Source: Agarophyton chilense
Taxonomy: Eukaryota > Rhodophyta > Florideophyceae > Gracilariales > Gracilariaceae
DNA: 64,000 nucleotides
Assembly: GCA_030374765.1 (NCBI GenBank)
Contig: JARGXX010000004.1
Location: forward strand, 62,001-126,000
Direction: 5' to 3'
The notes below the pieces were generated by a model, which had not been told where the DNA came from, made no database searches, and saw nothing but the letters and a program-made list of their open reading frames with translations. Positions 32,501-45,100 of the stretch are shown here, piece after piece. The position numbers and the translations under genes are program-made. The first letter of the stretch is position 1; each line of letters starts with the position of its first letter.

Positions 32501-35500
32501 GGTCCATTCCCAGTTCTCAGATCTCGTGGCGATTTAGAACCACCCGAACACGGTTCTGAATCATCTTACCTTACAGTAATATACATCCGCCCCAATAAGC
32601 CCTTCTTGGTCACAATCAGCAACTTCAGAGATAAACCCGTACGATTTCCTAAAGGTACAGTGATTGGAATCACTCTACCTGCGCCCGTGGCCATCATGGA
32701 GGCCCAAATGGATAACCTTTCCACGCCAACTCCCGACGAGGACGTCCACTCTTGGGAGAGGACAGTCGCTTTCGGGGCAGAAATCGAATCCTATAGGCCC
32801 CAGGTACTTGATCTCCTGAGGAAATACTAGGCCATGTAATCAGGTAGATTGGGCAAAATCAGAGCCACTACACACCGCATTGACCGGCAGGATGATGCTA
32901 GACCACAGTTCCAGCACCCATACCGTACAGGCCTGAAGGGTAGGGAAATTGTCGCCGACTAGATGGAAAAAATGTGCAAAGCTCACATCATAGAGCCGGC
33001 GCCTCCTAATCAATCCGAATGGGAAAGTCCCCTTGTTCTTGCAGCTAAGAAGGAAGGCTCCGTCAGGTTCTGTGTGAACTACAAAAAGCGAAACGCAGTA
33101 ACCAAGAGGGACTCATACCCAATACCTTGTATGGATGATTGTCTAGATTCCTTAGGTCAAGCTGTCGTATTTACCACACTGGACGCTAATTCCGGATATT
33201 GGCAAATCCCTTTGGCCGAAGATGCGAGTGCGCTGACAACCTTCACCACCCACGAAGGTCTGTTCAGATTTACTCGGATGCCCTTTGTTTTAAAGTATGC
33301 GCCAGCAACCTTCCAACGCGTAATGGATATCATACGGTCCAGAGTCAAATGAAAATTCGCCCTGGTCTATTTAGATGACGTAATCATCTTCTCAAGTACC
33401 GTGAAGGAACACCTTTGCCATGTGAAGACGGTATTAACAATCCTACAGGACGCTGGAGTAACTCTTAAACTCCGCCAATGCGCCTTTTTCCCGGCCTCGC
33501 TGGACTATCTTGGTCACGTCGTCCTCCCAGGAAAGCTAAAGGTAGCCGCACGGACCACGAATGCAAACCGTCGGGCTTATCCTCCCACAACCCAAACGTA
33601 ACTACGATCCTTCGTGGGCTTGTGCAATGTTTACCTACGGTTCGTCCAAGGGTTTGCTAAAACTCCCCCCCTCTCAACGTAATGCTGAAAATGGTACACC
33701 TTCGGAGTTTCAGGCCCTTACCGACGACCAATACGAGGTATTTCAGACCCAAAAGGACAAATTGTTGAACCCACCTATATTGGCTCTACCAAAACACAAT
33801 AGGCCTTTTGTCCTGGACACAGACGCCTCTGATGTACAAGTAGAATGTGCACTGCTACGGGAACAGGAGTCACGGAAGGTCTATCGACCTATTGGATACT
33901 AGAGCAGAACACTCACCAGCGCGGAACGAAACTACAGTACCACCGAAAAGGAATGTCTAGCCATCCTATGGTCCGTATTGACACTCCGTCCATACCTCGA
34001 GGGAACTAGGTTTACAATTAGTACAGACCACTATTCACTCCGCTGGATACTCAATATGACCGATGCATCAAGTCGCCTCGCTCGGTGGCGCCTCAGGCTG
34101 TCAGAATATGACTATGATATAACCCATGGGCTAGGCATCAAGCACCAGGCAGCATATGCCCTCTCGCGAATCATTACCGACGGAACTGATGACACTTCAT
34201 TGGAAGACCTCATTCCTACTACCTTCGCAGATGATGGACATCGGACTTATACGGAAACGGATTACCTTATGGGTAAGGTCAAAGTGGATGATCCTGAGGT
34301 AAAGGAGAATGAAGTCTACCTATTGGACTGGGAGGCAGTACCGCCTAATTTGACACCAAATCAGGTTATCGCGATAGTCCCAGAGAAGAAAGAGCTCCTC
34401 CCTATAACTATTGAGGAATTCCTACAGGCGCAGGTCGAAGACGAGTACTGCAAGGAAACAGCCCAATCGGTAGGAACCCCTGGATGCCTATTCGATTATG
34501 ACCGATTTGGACTACTATATCGTCGCTCACCGCTGGATAGCGCACTCCAACAGGTAGTACCAAGGCCAGTAACGGCACGATTCATATACCTCGCACATTT
34601 CCCTCGCTTGGATGGTCACCCTGGAGGCTGACGAATAAACCAGACCCTAAGAAAATTCTTCTACTGGCCACTAATGGCGCAGGACCTATAGAAAACCGCA
34701 CGGAACTGTACATCGTGCGCACAAGTCCGAGGGTCTCGCGCCAACTATCAGGCCAAATTGAAACTCTTCCCCACCGCAGGCCCGATGGAATTTGTCGCTA
34801 TGGATATACTTGGACCTTTGCCTAAGTCGTCCCATGGGAAACGGTTTGTCTTGGTAATAACCGATAGGTTTACCAAACTTACCCGAGCCCTACCCCTAGG
34901 GATGACAACAGCCACGGCTGTCACCACGGCCTTCTTGTTCCACTGGGAATATACAGATGGCGTGCCACTCTACCTCCTTAAGGACAACGCCAGCCAGTTT
35001 GTATCCAAATTCTTCTCACACATTTGTGCTACCTTAGGTATCAAACATGTGACCACCACGGCGTACCACACGCAAAGCAATGGCCAAGCCGAACACTTCA
35101 ACCGCACCCTTCTGGATCGATTGGCACACTACGTATCGGAGCACCAATTGGACTGGGACGACTACATTCAGCCACTGGTTTATGCCTACGACACACAGGT
35201 GCACGCTTCCACCGGGACAACACCTTTCGATTCATTGCTAAGGAGATCACCACAGCCGATAACTGTTTACCTTCAGGAGTCTATTATACTCCAGAACATA
35301 ACTGAAGTGATAGATACTGCCCAGGCGAAGCGCTACATGCGCCGGCACATCGACCGCATTATCCAACCGCCCAAAGCCGTATTATCCAAAGCTCAACGGC
35401 GCTACAAGGTCAATTTCGACGAAGCCGTCTAGAATAAACCTACCTTTGGGAAGGGAGAATTAGTTTTCCTGGACCGGCCACCGAAAGACAGCGAGGAACT

Positions 35501-36334
35501 CGAGGATACTATGCGTAAGCTCTTACCCCGCTCTACGAGACCATACAAAGTCCTTAAAGACAATCAGCACAACATCACGTTACTAATTGACGACCTATAG
35601 GACACCGTATCTATTGATCGGGTGACACGAGCCCCCAGCTCTCCCCAATAACCAAAGTCCCAGCCCCCTGGCCCAACGAAATCACTACGACCTCAGGCCG
35701 ACGCCCAAGTCCTCAAACCCCCTAAGGCAGTTCTCTCGGACCCGACTAGCCCCATGGACCCGGTGGTCAAGGCCAATGACGACGGCCCATCTATTCCAAC
35801 CGACTCTGATGGATTCGCCCGTCTGGACCACACTCTCTTTCCGGAGAATGAACCCCAACCGGAATATGTGATTGATCGCATCATCTCCGCCGGTCAGGAA
35901 GAAGATGGAACTAAGCGCTATCGCGTCCGCTGGTTCGGCTATAACCCTGTGGAAGAAACTTAGCAAGAGCCTCAAACCATTCTGGCTAATTTTATCGCCC
36001 GCTATTGGCGCAAAATCGGCAGCACGGAGCGCAGCCTTCAGGAAAGGGCAACCATTGGTCTGAATAATACCAAAACGCCTCCCAAAACGCCTCCCGACAC
36101 GACGGTTCGACGAAGCGCCCGCATCAGGGAACAAAGACAGTCCTGAGGCGACACCTGAGGAAGACCTAAGACGCTCTCAAGGTTCGGAAGCCGTACCAGA
36201 GCACGCACGTTTGAAAAATGCACGAGCAACTTCGGGAAAGCACAAGCATTACTTTATTTGACTAACTAGCAGAGGCCTAACAGCCCTCTCCCTGCCCTGA
36301 AGGATTACAAAAGCGCTCCGAACACCAACCAGAC

Positions 36335-36954
36335 TCACTGGGGCGGTGCAGGAGTAACTCCGTCGTCCTCATTGAAACCTAAAGGAAAGCAACCGGGATT
36401 TAGGTCACCCGAGGAGCCTACTGTACCTATGGAACCGGCCCCAGCCCTCCGACCACGCCTCTTCGGCGAAGATTCACCTGAGAAACTATTGTCACCCTTG
36501 GAAGCCTCCCGTTCGCTCAAATTTGGACCATATCGGGCATCTGAGTCGGCAGTAACCCTTTGGAACATTGCCTGCGCATTTTGCTGCAGGGTATTGACCA
36601 TAGCGATCTTCAGATCTTGATCATGTTGGACAATCGAGGCGTGGTGCGAGGACTGTCGCAATTTCCATCGAGGCAGTAGTACCAACGGTACGGCAGAATA
36701 GTATGACGCAGTGCCCGCGGGTTTCGTCCGATGGTACGGTCATAATGGTACCCGCGGCGCTTATAATCCACTTGGTATCCCGCGAATCTCCCCGCTTGGT
36801 TGTTCCAAGCCATTGTGCCGCTGCCCATAGGCTGGTCCGCTGGGAAATGGATAGGAAAACTGACGGAAGCGACAAAGTTCGGAGGCAGAATGGCGTATCT
36901 GACGGGCTTACAAGGCGATTCTGGCATCGCGCATGACCAATGGAAAAGTACCAC
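36335..36954 (-). other. Antisense open frames between pol and 3' LTR
   Basis: Two minus-strand frames (36610-36954, 114 codons, and 36335-36685, 116 codons) lie inside the chromovirus, opposite to gag-pol, and look protein-like: the first is aromatic and Pro-rich, the second polar with a KRRGRR basic patch and Ser/Gly-rich end. Antisense frames at this position are known from some plant retrotransposons. A nested foreign fragment is the other option. Confidence 0.4.
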
Positions 36955-37364
36955 GATGGGAAGATGAGATGAAGGAATAGATCCGAGCGAACTGACAGAC
37001 GTAAACCAGGGTGGATGAAGCGCATAGGGTCGCCAAAGGAAAAGCTGAGACTAAAGAAGGCCTAAATAACCGTCAGGGGAGCATAAGCCGAGGGACCAGC
37101 TCGCCAATTTGCCACGAGGAATACGCCGGCGATGCACCTATGGCCAGTGTTCACGACGCACTTGAATTTCAGTCCCTAGGCAAATTAATTCCCACCCCGG
37201 TGTCAATGGTCAGCTCACACTTCCTCGTACCCCTGCAGGTGATGACGTCGCGACGTCCCGTCGAGCCCAATGGTAATGGGAGCAACTAAGCGCTCACGTA
37301 TCCTGGGTCAATCATGAGGCAATCTGGACTTCGCCGTGACGGTCGAATCCTAAGGAGGGAGATA

Positions 37365-37704
37365 TGTGAAGGAGCAACGATAACGGTTGAGTTCTGTAAG
37401 CAGCCAGGGCCTGGGGTATCTTAAAGATGCCACGTGCACTGGCCGACCTCAGCTGGACTCATTTAGACAATTTTTTTAATTTAATAAGTGTATTAGATTA
37501 GCATTACAGTGCCAGGGAGATCCCAGCTCCTCGCCATTGTTATTTACTTAATTCTCTCCCCTGTAGGACTACGCAGTAAACGCCAGTCCATTGCACAAAT
37601 TACTCTGGGAGTGCCACCGTCAAGGATACGAACCTTAGGACCCGCTCTATCACGCTACCCCAAGGTTGAGACCACTACGCTGACCTACCAGTCATTGCGT
37701 TACA
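37365..37704 (+). repeat. 3' LTR of the chromovirus
   Basis: Begins TGTGAAGGAGCAACGATAA right after the purine tract AAGGAGGGAGATA and ends TTGCGTTACA. It is shorter than its 5' partner. The opening GAAGGAGCAACG echoes the GAAGNGCAACG opening of the longer hairpin-bearing LTRs at 60.7-63.8 kb. Confidence 0.85.
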
Positions 37705-40700
37705 ACGGACTCCATGAGGTGCATCAGCGCAGTGAGCAGCCTGATGTGGAGGGCTGCGATGAATTGATTTGCGAGGGTGTCGATACGTTCGTAGTTTCCC
37801 AGGGTGGGTCGTGTGATTCCGTCGATGGCGTCTATCGTTTGATCTGTATTGTTCTGCGAAGGTGGCGTTGTCAGGGAGGTCTGTTGACGCACGGTCTACA
37901 ACCGATATCAGAGTTATGTGGGGTTGAACTGACGGAGTATGCGCTCTGGGTTGTTCACGAGTGGCAGGATCTCAGTGGGGGCACTACGAGCATGGTGGAC
38001 CCAAGACCGGGAAGGCTGTAATAATCTACTAGGTCGGAAGAACAGATGGGATAGTTTTTCGTAAAGTCGCGGTTGGAACTCATAAATGAGAGATATGGTC
38101 ATTAGGATGATATGAAGAAGGATCTTGCATAGATTGTCTAGTGGCTGGATAGATTGGTCGAACACGTGGTGGAACGAGTGAATTGGCGAGCCACATGGCG
38201 CGCGCATTTGAGAACCTTCCTAGGGAATTGCCATATTGGCAACGGCACATGTAATGGAGATCCACGTGTCGAGTTTTACTAGATTTTAAAGCTCAAAACC
38301 ATTAGGGACCATACCCATAAAGTGATCCGGCTGAATGGATGACCATTTATAATTATTTATATGTTATAATGGCACTATTTGTGGTACACATAAAATAATG
38401 TACCAGAAATGAGCGCCGATTCCAAGTAGAGTCGAAAAAATGGAAATCACGACTCTTTTGATACTCGCATAATATCCACTGACAAAAGATCCGGACGAGC
38501 TAAAATAAAGAGTCAACCCAAAATAAATACTCAAGCCGTTTTGTTTATTATGTTCCATCCAATTTTCACAGTTGCATCGTCTACTCTTTTTGGCGAGTAG
38601 TGGCCTGCCAACCCAGTTATAAATCGCTGGTGTTGTATCTCTTCAATACTTTCTTCCTTCGCCACAAGCATCACATCCGCAGTACAAATTCTGTTGCATG
38701 TGTCTACTGTTACAGCAAGAGCGGAAAATTCCAACGCACGGTCGTGTTTGCGGCATGGTCATCTCGAGAGAATTTGTAGCCGCCAGCTTGTTACAGAGAA
38801 GATCTTGGTGGGGTAATCATAACGGTAATTGAAAAAGATGTTTTGTGCGCCTTACCACAAATGAGTTCTATATGCGGCAAACTTAAAACGACCCAGCACG
38901 ATATAAAGAAACCGCAAAAGGTGCCAAAATAATTCAAACGACGTATTTCGAAGTGGGGAGACCCGATTTTGGGCACTGGGCTTAAATACATTGTAGTTTG
39001 CTCGGGTCAAAATAGTTTTCCCAACCACTAGGTCAAAAATAAGGACTAGATCGCCAAAAATAAACGAAGCCAAAAAAGCTTTAAACACCTTTATGGTGTT
39101 AAATAACCTTTTAACTGAAGATAAAAAAACCAAATGATACTCAAAGACTTTGGAAGGTGCTGTATGTATACCTAAGTGAAAGCGAACGACAAAATGGTGC
39201 CGCAGTGCACGTTTGGCGGCGATATCATTCTAGCACAAAGAAAAAACAGTCCACATATCAAGAGACATAACAAAACACACAAAACACGTTCAGTGCAGAC
39301 AATAAACATGATGTTAACGCAAACAAGTAGCACTTTGTGCTTTATTTGCTATTGCGGTATACGAAGCATACCTTGCAGAGAATTTTTATCTTATTAAAAG
39401 AAATCGAACAACTTTTACTAACCAAATTATTTGAATTTAACTGTGATGCAAGTGTGTCGACGTCTATTTTGAAATCAAATTTGAATGTTTCTTCTCTTCC
39501 ACTCTGGATTTATATATCCAAAAATTTTCCAAAATAGCAATAAAGGTTGTATTTTTATGGGACAAGATGTACACAGGTTTTAGTTTTCTTTGTGACTACA
39601 CGGTTTTGAACAATTGGTAATAAGATCGTATACTAATTGTTACGGATCGGAGTGAATATAAACTTTTTTCCAATCTGTGAACGATCTCTTGTGGTGTTGG
39701 AAGTTTATTACAGAGAACAAGAATGTTTCGATATAAAAGAGGCGAAAAAAGTTAAAAATATTGACAAAGTTTACAAAATGTATCAATGTTATAATTATGG
39801 TCTCATATGAGGCCAATAGTGCTGTAGGCTCTGGAAATATTCGAAAGAGAATTCCATCCGAGTCAAGGACATCTTACGGGTATTACCAGGTCACCAATTT
39901 CAGAAACAATGGGTTGTGACATACTTATTTGTGCAAGCCACCTCAAAACAAAAAAAGACACAAAACAAAAAACAAGGAAAATAAAAACAATGAAAGCATA
40001 TCTGGAACCTTCTATTTTAGTCATAAAAAGCGCTAGGCGCGTAGAAAGTTAAGTGCACTGTCACGCACGCTAAGAACGCCCTCCACTGTGATGGGGCCGA
40101 CATCAAGCGCACTTATGGCGAAAGCTATTCCATCTAGAAACCCATGGAGATACGCCCGCGGCGCATGCAGCAGGGCCTCCTCCATGTCCGTGGTTGTGGC
40201 AGGTTGGCCACGTGCAACGGCGCTTAGCATGTCGCCGGCCTTCTCAATCGCGGCCACCTGAAATTACGATATCGCAGGATGGCCCGTAGAAGCGACTGCC
40301 GTGACGCTTCGTGATTAGCCGAACATTTCGCAGTCCTCTACGACGCAAAGTCCCGACGGCACATAGGTGCAAAAATAGGACGTAGAGTTAGGCATCTCGG
40401 CGCAGATTGGAAACGGATGGAAGAAGTATCCGGGGGCAAGGAGTAAAAAGTAAGGCGGGAAAGTAATTTATAATCGAATAGATTCGATTGCAGCTAGCGA
40501 GTCTTTGATTTAATTAGACGACCGTTTGCTTGCCCATACAAATTCAAACCACTGATTTCGCAATGCAAGGTCATGCCAGCCCCTGGGCAATTCAAATTAG
40601 TGACGCAACGCGAATCCGTTTTTCTTGTAGTAAGGCGCACAGTTGGAAACAGGCTGGCAGGTGAGAACAGGAATCTGCACGAATTCTCGCGCAGCTAAAG

Positions 40701-42151
40701 ACGGGCTGGCAGGGCCGCACCAGAAATGGCACTTATTATTGTGCCGGCCTGCCGAAAAATGTTTTATGTAAGACAGACCTTGGTCGGCTAAGTCCGACTT
40801 TGGTCGAGGCATCTCTACAAAAGTGGCTCATATGTTCTCCTTTGGCACCACAATCATCTCTTAGCACAGTTTTTGACTCTCTTGTGATGTATTATACGCC
40901 TTTCTCTTCCCTTACTTGGAGATTTGATTCGGTTTCTACTATGACTGAGCGTTCTTTTTTGCGAGCCCTTTTCTCACGAGGAACTGCTTAGAATCTCCAT
41001 TTGTTTACAGAATCAAGTCATAAAACGTTAGGGTCACAACTTACGGCCATAAGAGATTAGTTCAAGAATAATTGACCTTCATTGCATTTTTGATATTGTG
41101 TGAAACTACCGAAATTTGTATTTCGTGCATAGAGTGCCACCATTTGAGATATCATCTAGCGATTATTCAAATCTTCAAGGTTATGACTCGGAAGTGAAAG
41201 CTTGCAGCGTCAAAAAACATTTTTAACTGAATTTACATAACCTTATAAACTTTTACGCAACTTCATCTGTCAAATTGAGTCTATAATTAACGTTAGAGCT
41301 TCAGAGCCATTCAACGTCTCTTAAAATCTCTTTGATGAAATGTACCGTCTGCAGCATCAACGTGCAGTGCAAAATGTAACTGGAGCTATATCAAGATGAT
41401 AATTAGCACCATAAAAAGTTGAAAAGCGAAAATTACAGAGATACGGACGTTTGGTGCCGCGTTAGAGATATAAAGGTTTTAGGAGCTTACTTTATTTGAG
41501 TTTATTATAAAAAGTGTCTTCATTGTGCCAGCATTATAAAAAAGAACATCAGATTTTTTAGAGTATTAGGGATGTCTTTATTTAGTTTTTAATTTATGGT
41601 CTAGGTCTCTACATATTTTATTTTATTACATCACATATGTATATTGATCATTTTTACAATGGCAATCTCTACCTAGTGCACTTCTTTCTGCTGTCTTTCT
41701 TTGACTTCCGTTCTTTGCCCTATTCTGGGCTGGTACTCTCGAGAGCATATCTACTACTCGTGTCCCCTTGGCTTGTAACCACTTGCGTTGTGTCCCATAA
41801 TTACTTAGAACGGATATGACGTTTACATGATTCTAACCGTCCTCATATCGGTAGAAAATCGAAAATTTGTGCTTCGAGTGGTCAGGTGTGTTGAACACGT
41901 GGCACTCGGAAAAGCATGGCGAATCGAACGGAGGAGAAGCAGGGAATACAGTAGACAGTCGCCAATTTGGCACATTCGCATACGCGGGCTAGCAGCGCAG
42001 CGAGGCTACAGACCACGCCCATGCAAAGCGGCCGCAGCGGCGCTTCCGCCAGCCCTGCGTCTGGTGTGTGCAGCGTTTCTGCCGAAGGGCAATGCGGCTG
42101 CGGCGCACCACGCAACTTCCTTCACCCGTGTGAGCAGCCCCGCGCTGCGCC
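37705..42151. other. AT-rich, nearly gene-free region
   Basis: After the chromovirus, 37.7-38.2 kb is mid-GC with a minus-strand coding-like trace. From about 38.3 kb to 41.8 kb the sequence turns strongly AT-rich, with only broken minus-strand traces (38.5-39.1 kb, including IQHQRFITGLAGHYSPK) that I cannot assign. The last 300 bp (41.85-42.15 kb) become GC-rich and are the likely promoter of the DUF726 gene. Confidence 0.5.
40033..40257 (-). CDS. Short hypothetical frame, possible exon or gene remnant
   Basis: A 74-codon frame in a GC-richer island inside AT-rich DNA. It reads as a soluble helical segment (AGDMLSAVARGQPATTTDME, then AFAISALDVGPITVEGVL). Directly upstream on the minus strand the sequence ATTTCAG precedes it, which could be a splice acceptor, so it may be the last exon of a gene whose other parts are lost or not seen. 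No family recognised; it may equally be a displaced fragment. Confidence 0.3.
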   Translation of the reverse strand: MAAIEKAGDMLSAVARGQPATTTDMEEALLHAPRAYLHGFLDGIAFAISALDVGPITVEGVLSVRDSALNFLRA

Positions 42152-45100
42152 ATGGCTGCTCAAAGTTCTAACGAGCCCGTCGCCTTTTATGAGCTTGCGC
42201 CGCCTCCGCCGCGTTCAATGACCCCCTCCACTGCAGACACCGTCTCGCCGCCTACCTCCGCCGCGCTGTCGCACTTGGAGCCGTTTCGTGACACTGAGTC
42301 CTCGCAGGAGCTCATTCCATCAGTCCCTTTAGAGCAGCTTGATCCAGCCGCTACCGGTGATGCTGCCATCCCGCTGCTTGACCATGATGAGCCCTTGAAG
42401 GGCTTCGACACATTGGATGCGGTGCAGCGCTTTTCTCTCGGGGCGTTGGCGGTCGTGCTTCTTAACCAGCACGCCAATGACTTGAATGATATTGCATTTG
42501 CTCGCACGCAAGCCTCAAACATTTTGCAAGCCTTGAATATTCCGCCCAGCCAACAAACGGCTCTCATCGCACTGGAACCTTCTTCCCCGTCACGATTGGA
42601 TGTCATAACAGACTGCGTCAACCTGGTCGGCGATGATGCCTCCCGTTTTCGTTCTGTACAAGCCATGCTAGCTCTCGCAGTAGCAGCCGGTTCCTACGAC
42701 GCTAGAAGTCGAGCGTTTTTAGCTTCCGTCGCAATGCACTTCCGCATTCCCTGGCCGGCAGTAGCCGCAGTTGAACTTGCAATAGCTATTCATCTCCTTG
42801 AACAAGCTCTAGCAGCTTCGTCTGAGAACCCGGCCGATGCCGCGCAGCAGCTTGTTGTCCGCGGCTCTACCGCAAGTGACGACAGTCAGTCCACCACATC
42901 ATCAAACGCATCTAGGCCAAATGCCAAGTCGGTGGACCAACTACTCACTGAAAGAAGGAAGAGAAAAATGCGCGCCAGGAAAGCGATGAAGATCGGCGGC
43001 ATCACTCTTGCAGGCGGTGTCATGTTCGGACTTACGGGAGGGCTCATTGCCCCTGCGCTTTTGACGGCACTTGCGGGAGTCGGTGTCGCTGGCGCCGCTG
43101 GACTTGCTGCATCTGGGACCGTTGCTTCGGCCGCTGTTGTCGGTGGCCTTTTTGGCGTTGCTGGAGCTGGCTTCACCGTGAAGAAGGCGAAGAATCGCGT
43201 GAGCACAAATTTAGAAGAATTTGACTTCGAGCACTCTGACGATCCACGAGTCATTGAAGAGCGAAAGCTTCGGTCGCAACGAGAGAAAAAACGAATTGAG
43301 AAAATGGTCGCTGAACAACTTCAGGCCGAGGCTGCTCAGACGCACCTGGCAATCGAAGACAACCCTGACGCAGAATCGAAACAGAAGCAAGATGAAATTG
43401 ATGTAGAGAAAGAGCTGCCTCGTCCTCCAACACACAGCGATGATGAAGACGAATATGACGACCTGGAGGTCGGCAGCAAAAAGCGTTCGCATTTTGGAAA
43501 GCGTAAGAAGAAGAGAGAAAAGAGAAAGGTTGGTTCTCGAGGCCTCGAGTCTCGAAGCCATGTGGCAAGTCTTCACGTCTGCATATGTGTTCCGGCTTGG
43601 TTAACAGATCGAGGTTTTGGCAGCGCTCTTGACCAATTTGAGCCTGCTCTCAAAGTCGAGTTACCTTGTTCACAGCATATTGCCTTGCGATGGGATTCGC
43701 GCCGATTATTTGAGATGGCGATGGCATTCGCCAAGTTTTGGGCTTCTAAAGCCACGGTAACTACTCTGCAACAGACTTATCCCCATGCAGTGGCTGCTGC
43801 ATCCACGATGGCGGGTGCCGTCGCGTTTGCCATTGCAATGCCTCTTACTGTTATGTCTTGCATGGACTATGTTGACAATCCATGGTCCATTCTCGTCTCT
43901 CGATCAAATGGAGCCGGAGAGGAGCTAGCAGATGTACTGGTGGAGCGAAGCTACGGCAATCGTCCGGTTACTCTTTTCGCGTATTCTATAGGAGCGCGTG
44001 TAGTGTTCAAATGTCTTGAGTCTCTTGCCTCTCGCAAAGCCCACGGTATCGTCGACAACGTTTTCATCATGGGCGGTGCCGTCACTGCTGATCCAGAGCG
44101 ATGGAAGAAATTTTTGCCTGTTGTCGCAGGCCGAATCGTCAATGGGTATAGCTCCGATGACTGGGCACTTGCGTTCTTTCACAGAGGATGCGGGCATGGC
44201 ATGTATGTTGCTGGTCTTCGGAAAGTAGAGCTGGACAAAGTGGAAAACCTGAACATGGATTACCTTGGGTTTGAAGGGCATCGCGAACTGAAAGACTTCA
44301 TCCCTCGTGTTATGCGCGCGATGGGTGTCGGAACCGGGTACATAACAATGCCACCGGCCAAACTCGTGAAGAAACGCTGTCGTTTGAAGCGGCGAAGCCA
44401 TTCGCTGGTATGTGAAGAGCCGGGCAAAGTACAACACGCATTAAATGGAAAGCATTTGCCGGCAGGCACGGACTCAGATTCGGAATCCAAGAATTCTGTC
44501 AACTCATCCTCGCAGAATGGCACTCGAAGCGATCAGAACGGTGTTGTTTTACCTCTACCGATTGCGCCAAATATGGCAGAAGATAGTGGTATCATATCTG
44601 ATCACGAAAAGTTGAGATCGCGTCGTTCAAACTCTGATGCAATTGCAACCACCAAGTCAAAATCATGGTCGAAATCCTTTCTATCATGGGGTTCTTGGTC
44701 AGGGAGTGGCTTCCAGAAGAAATCCAAGGGGACAAAAAAAACCAACGAGAAAGGAACTGAGGTTTCTGTTCACGATATCAAAATTCCAGACCAGGTTGAA
44801 GCGATTAACGTCGTCATATCATCAGAGGAGGAGGAGGTCGATAAGATCCCCGTGGTTGGTCCTTCTGCGCTGGAAGAGCCTTTTCCGAAAGACGATGACG
44901 ATTTCTATGACATCGATGATTTTACTGTAGAGGCACCACCACAGAAAGCTAGCTCCGAAGTTGCCGGTTTAGATAATGTCGAAGCCGAAGAAGCTTTTGA
45001 TTGGGAGAAACAAAGGAGAATCTGGGATGAGCAGGAGAGACAAATTGGGGAACGAGGGTACGCGGATTCCGCACTCGAAATCGAAGCACAAGGAAAGGTT

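Larger units (their letters stand above)
29136..37704 (+). mobile_element. Chromodomain Gypsy element (chromovirus), full length but decayed
   Basis: 8.57 kb between two related LTRs. Parts in order: 5' LTR, primer site (29582-29600), gag (about 29.8-31.8 kb), protease (about 32.0-32.5 kb, LDTDAGTSLV), reverse transcriptase (about 33.0-33.4 kb, FCVNYKKRNAV and VYLDDVIIFS), RNase H (about 33.8-34.2 kb, LDTDASD), integrase (about 34.6-35.4 kb, MDILGPLP and KDNASQFVS), and a chromodomain (about 35.86-35.96 kb, YRVRWFGYNP). A purine tract (37351-37364) precedes the 3' LTR. The element is broken many times throughout, so it is a fossil. Aligned LTR blocks differ at roughly one position in ten by eye, which indicates an old insertion. 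No target-site duplication is obvious. Confidence 0.9.
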
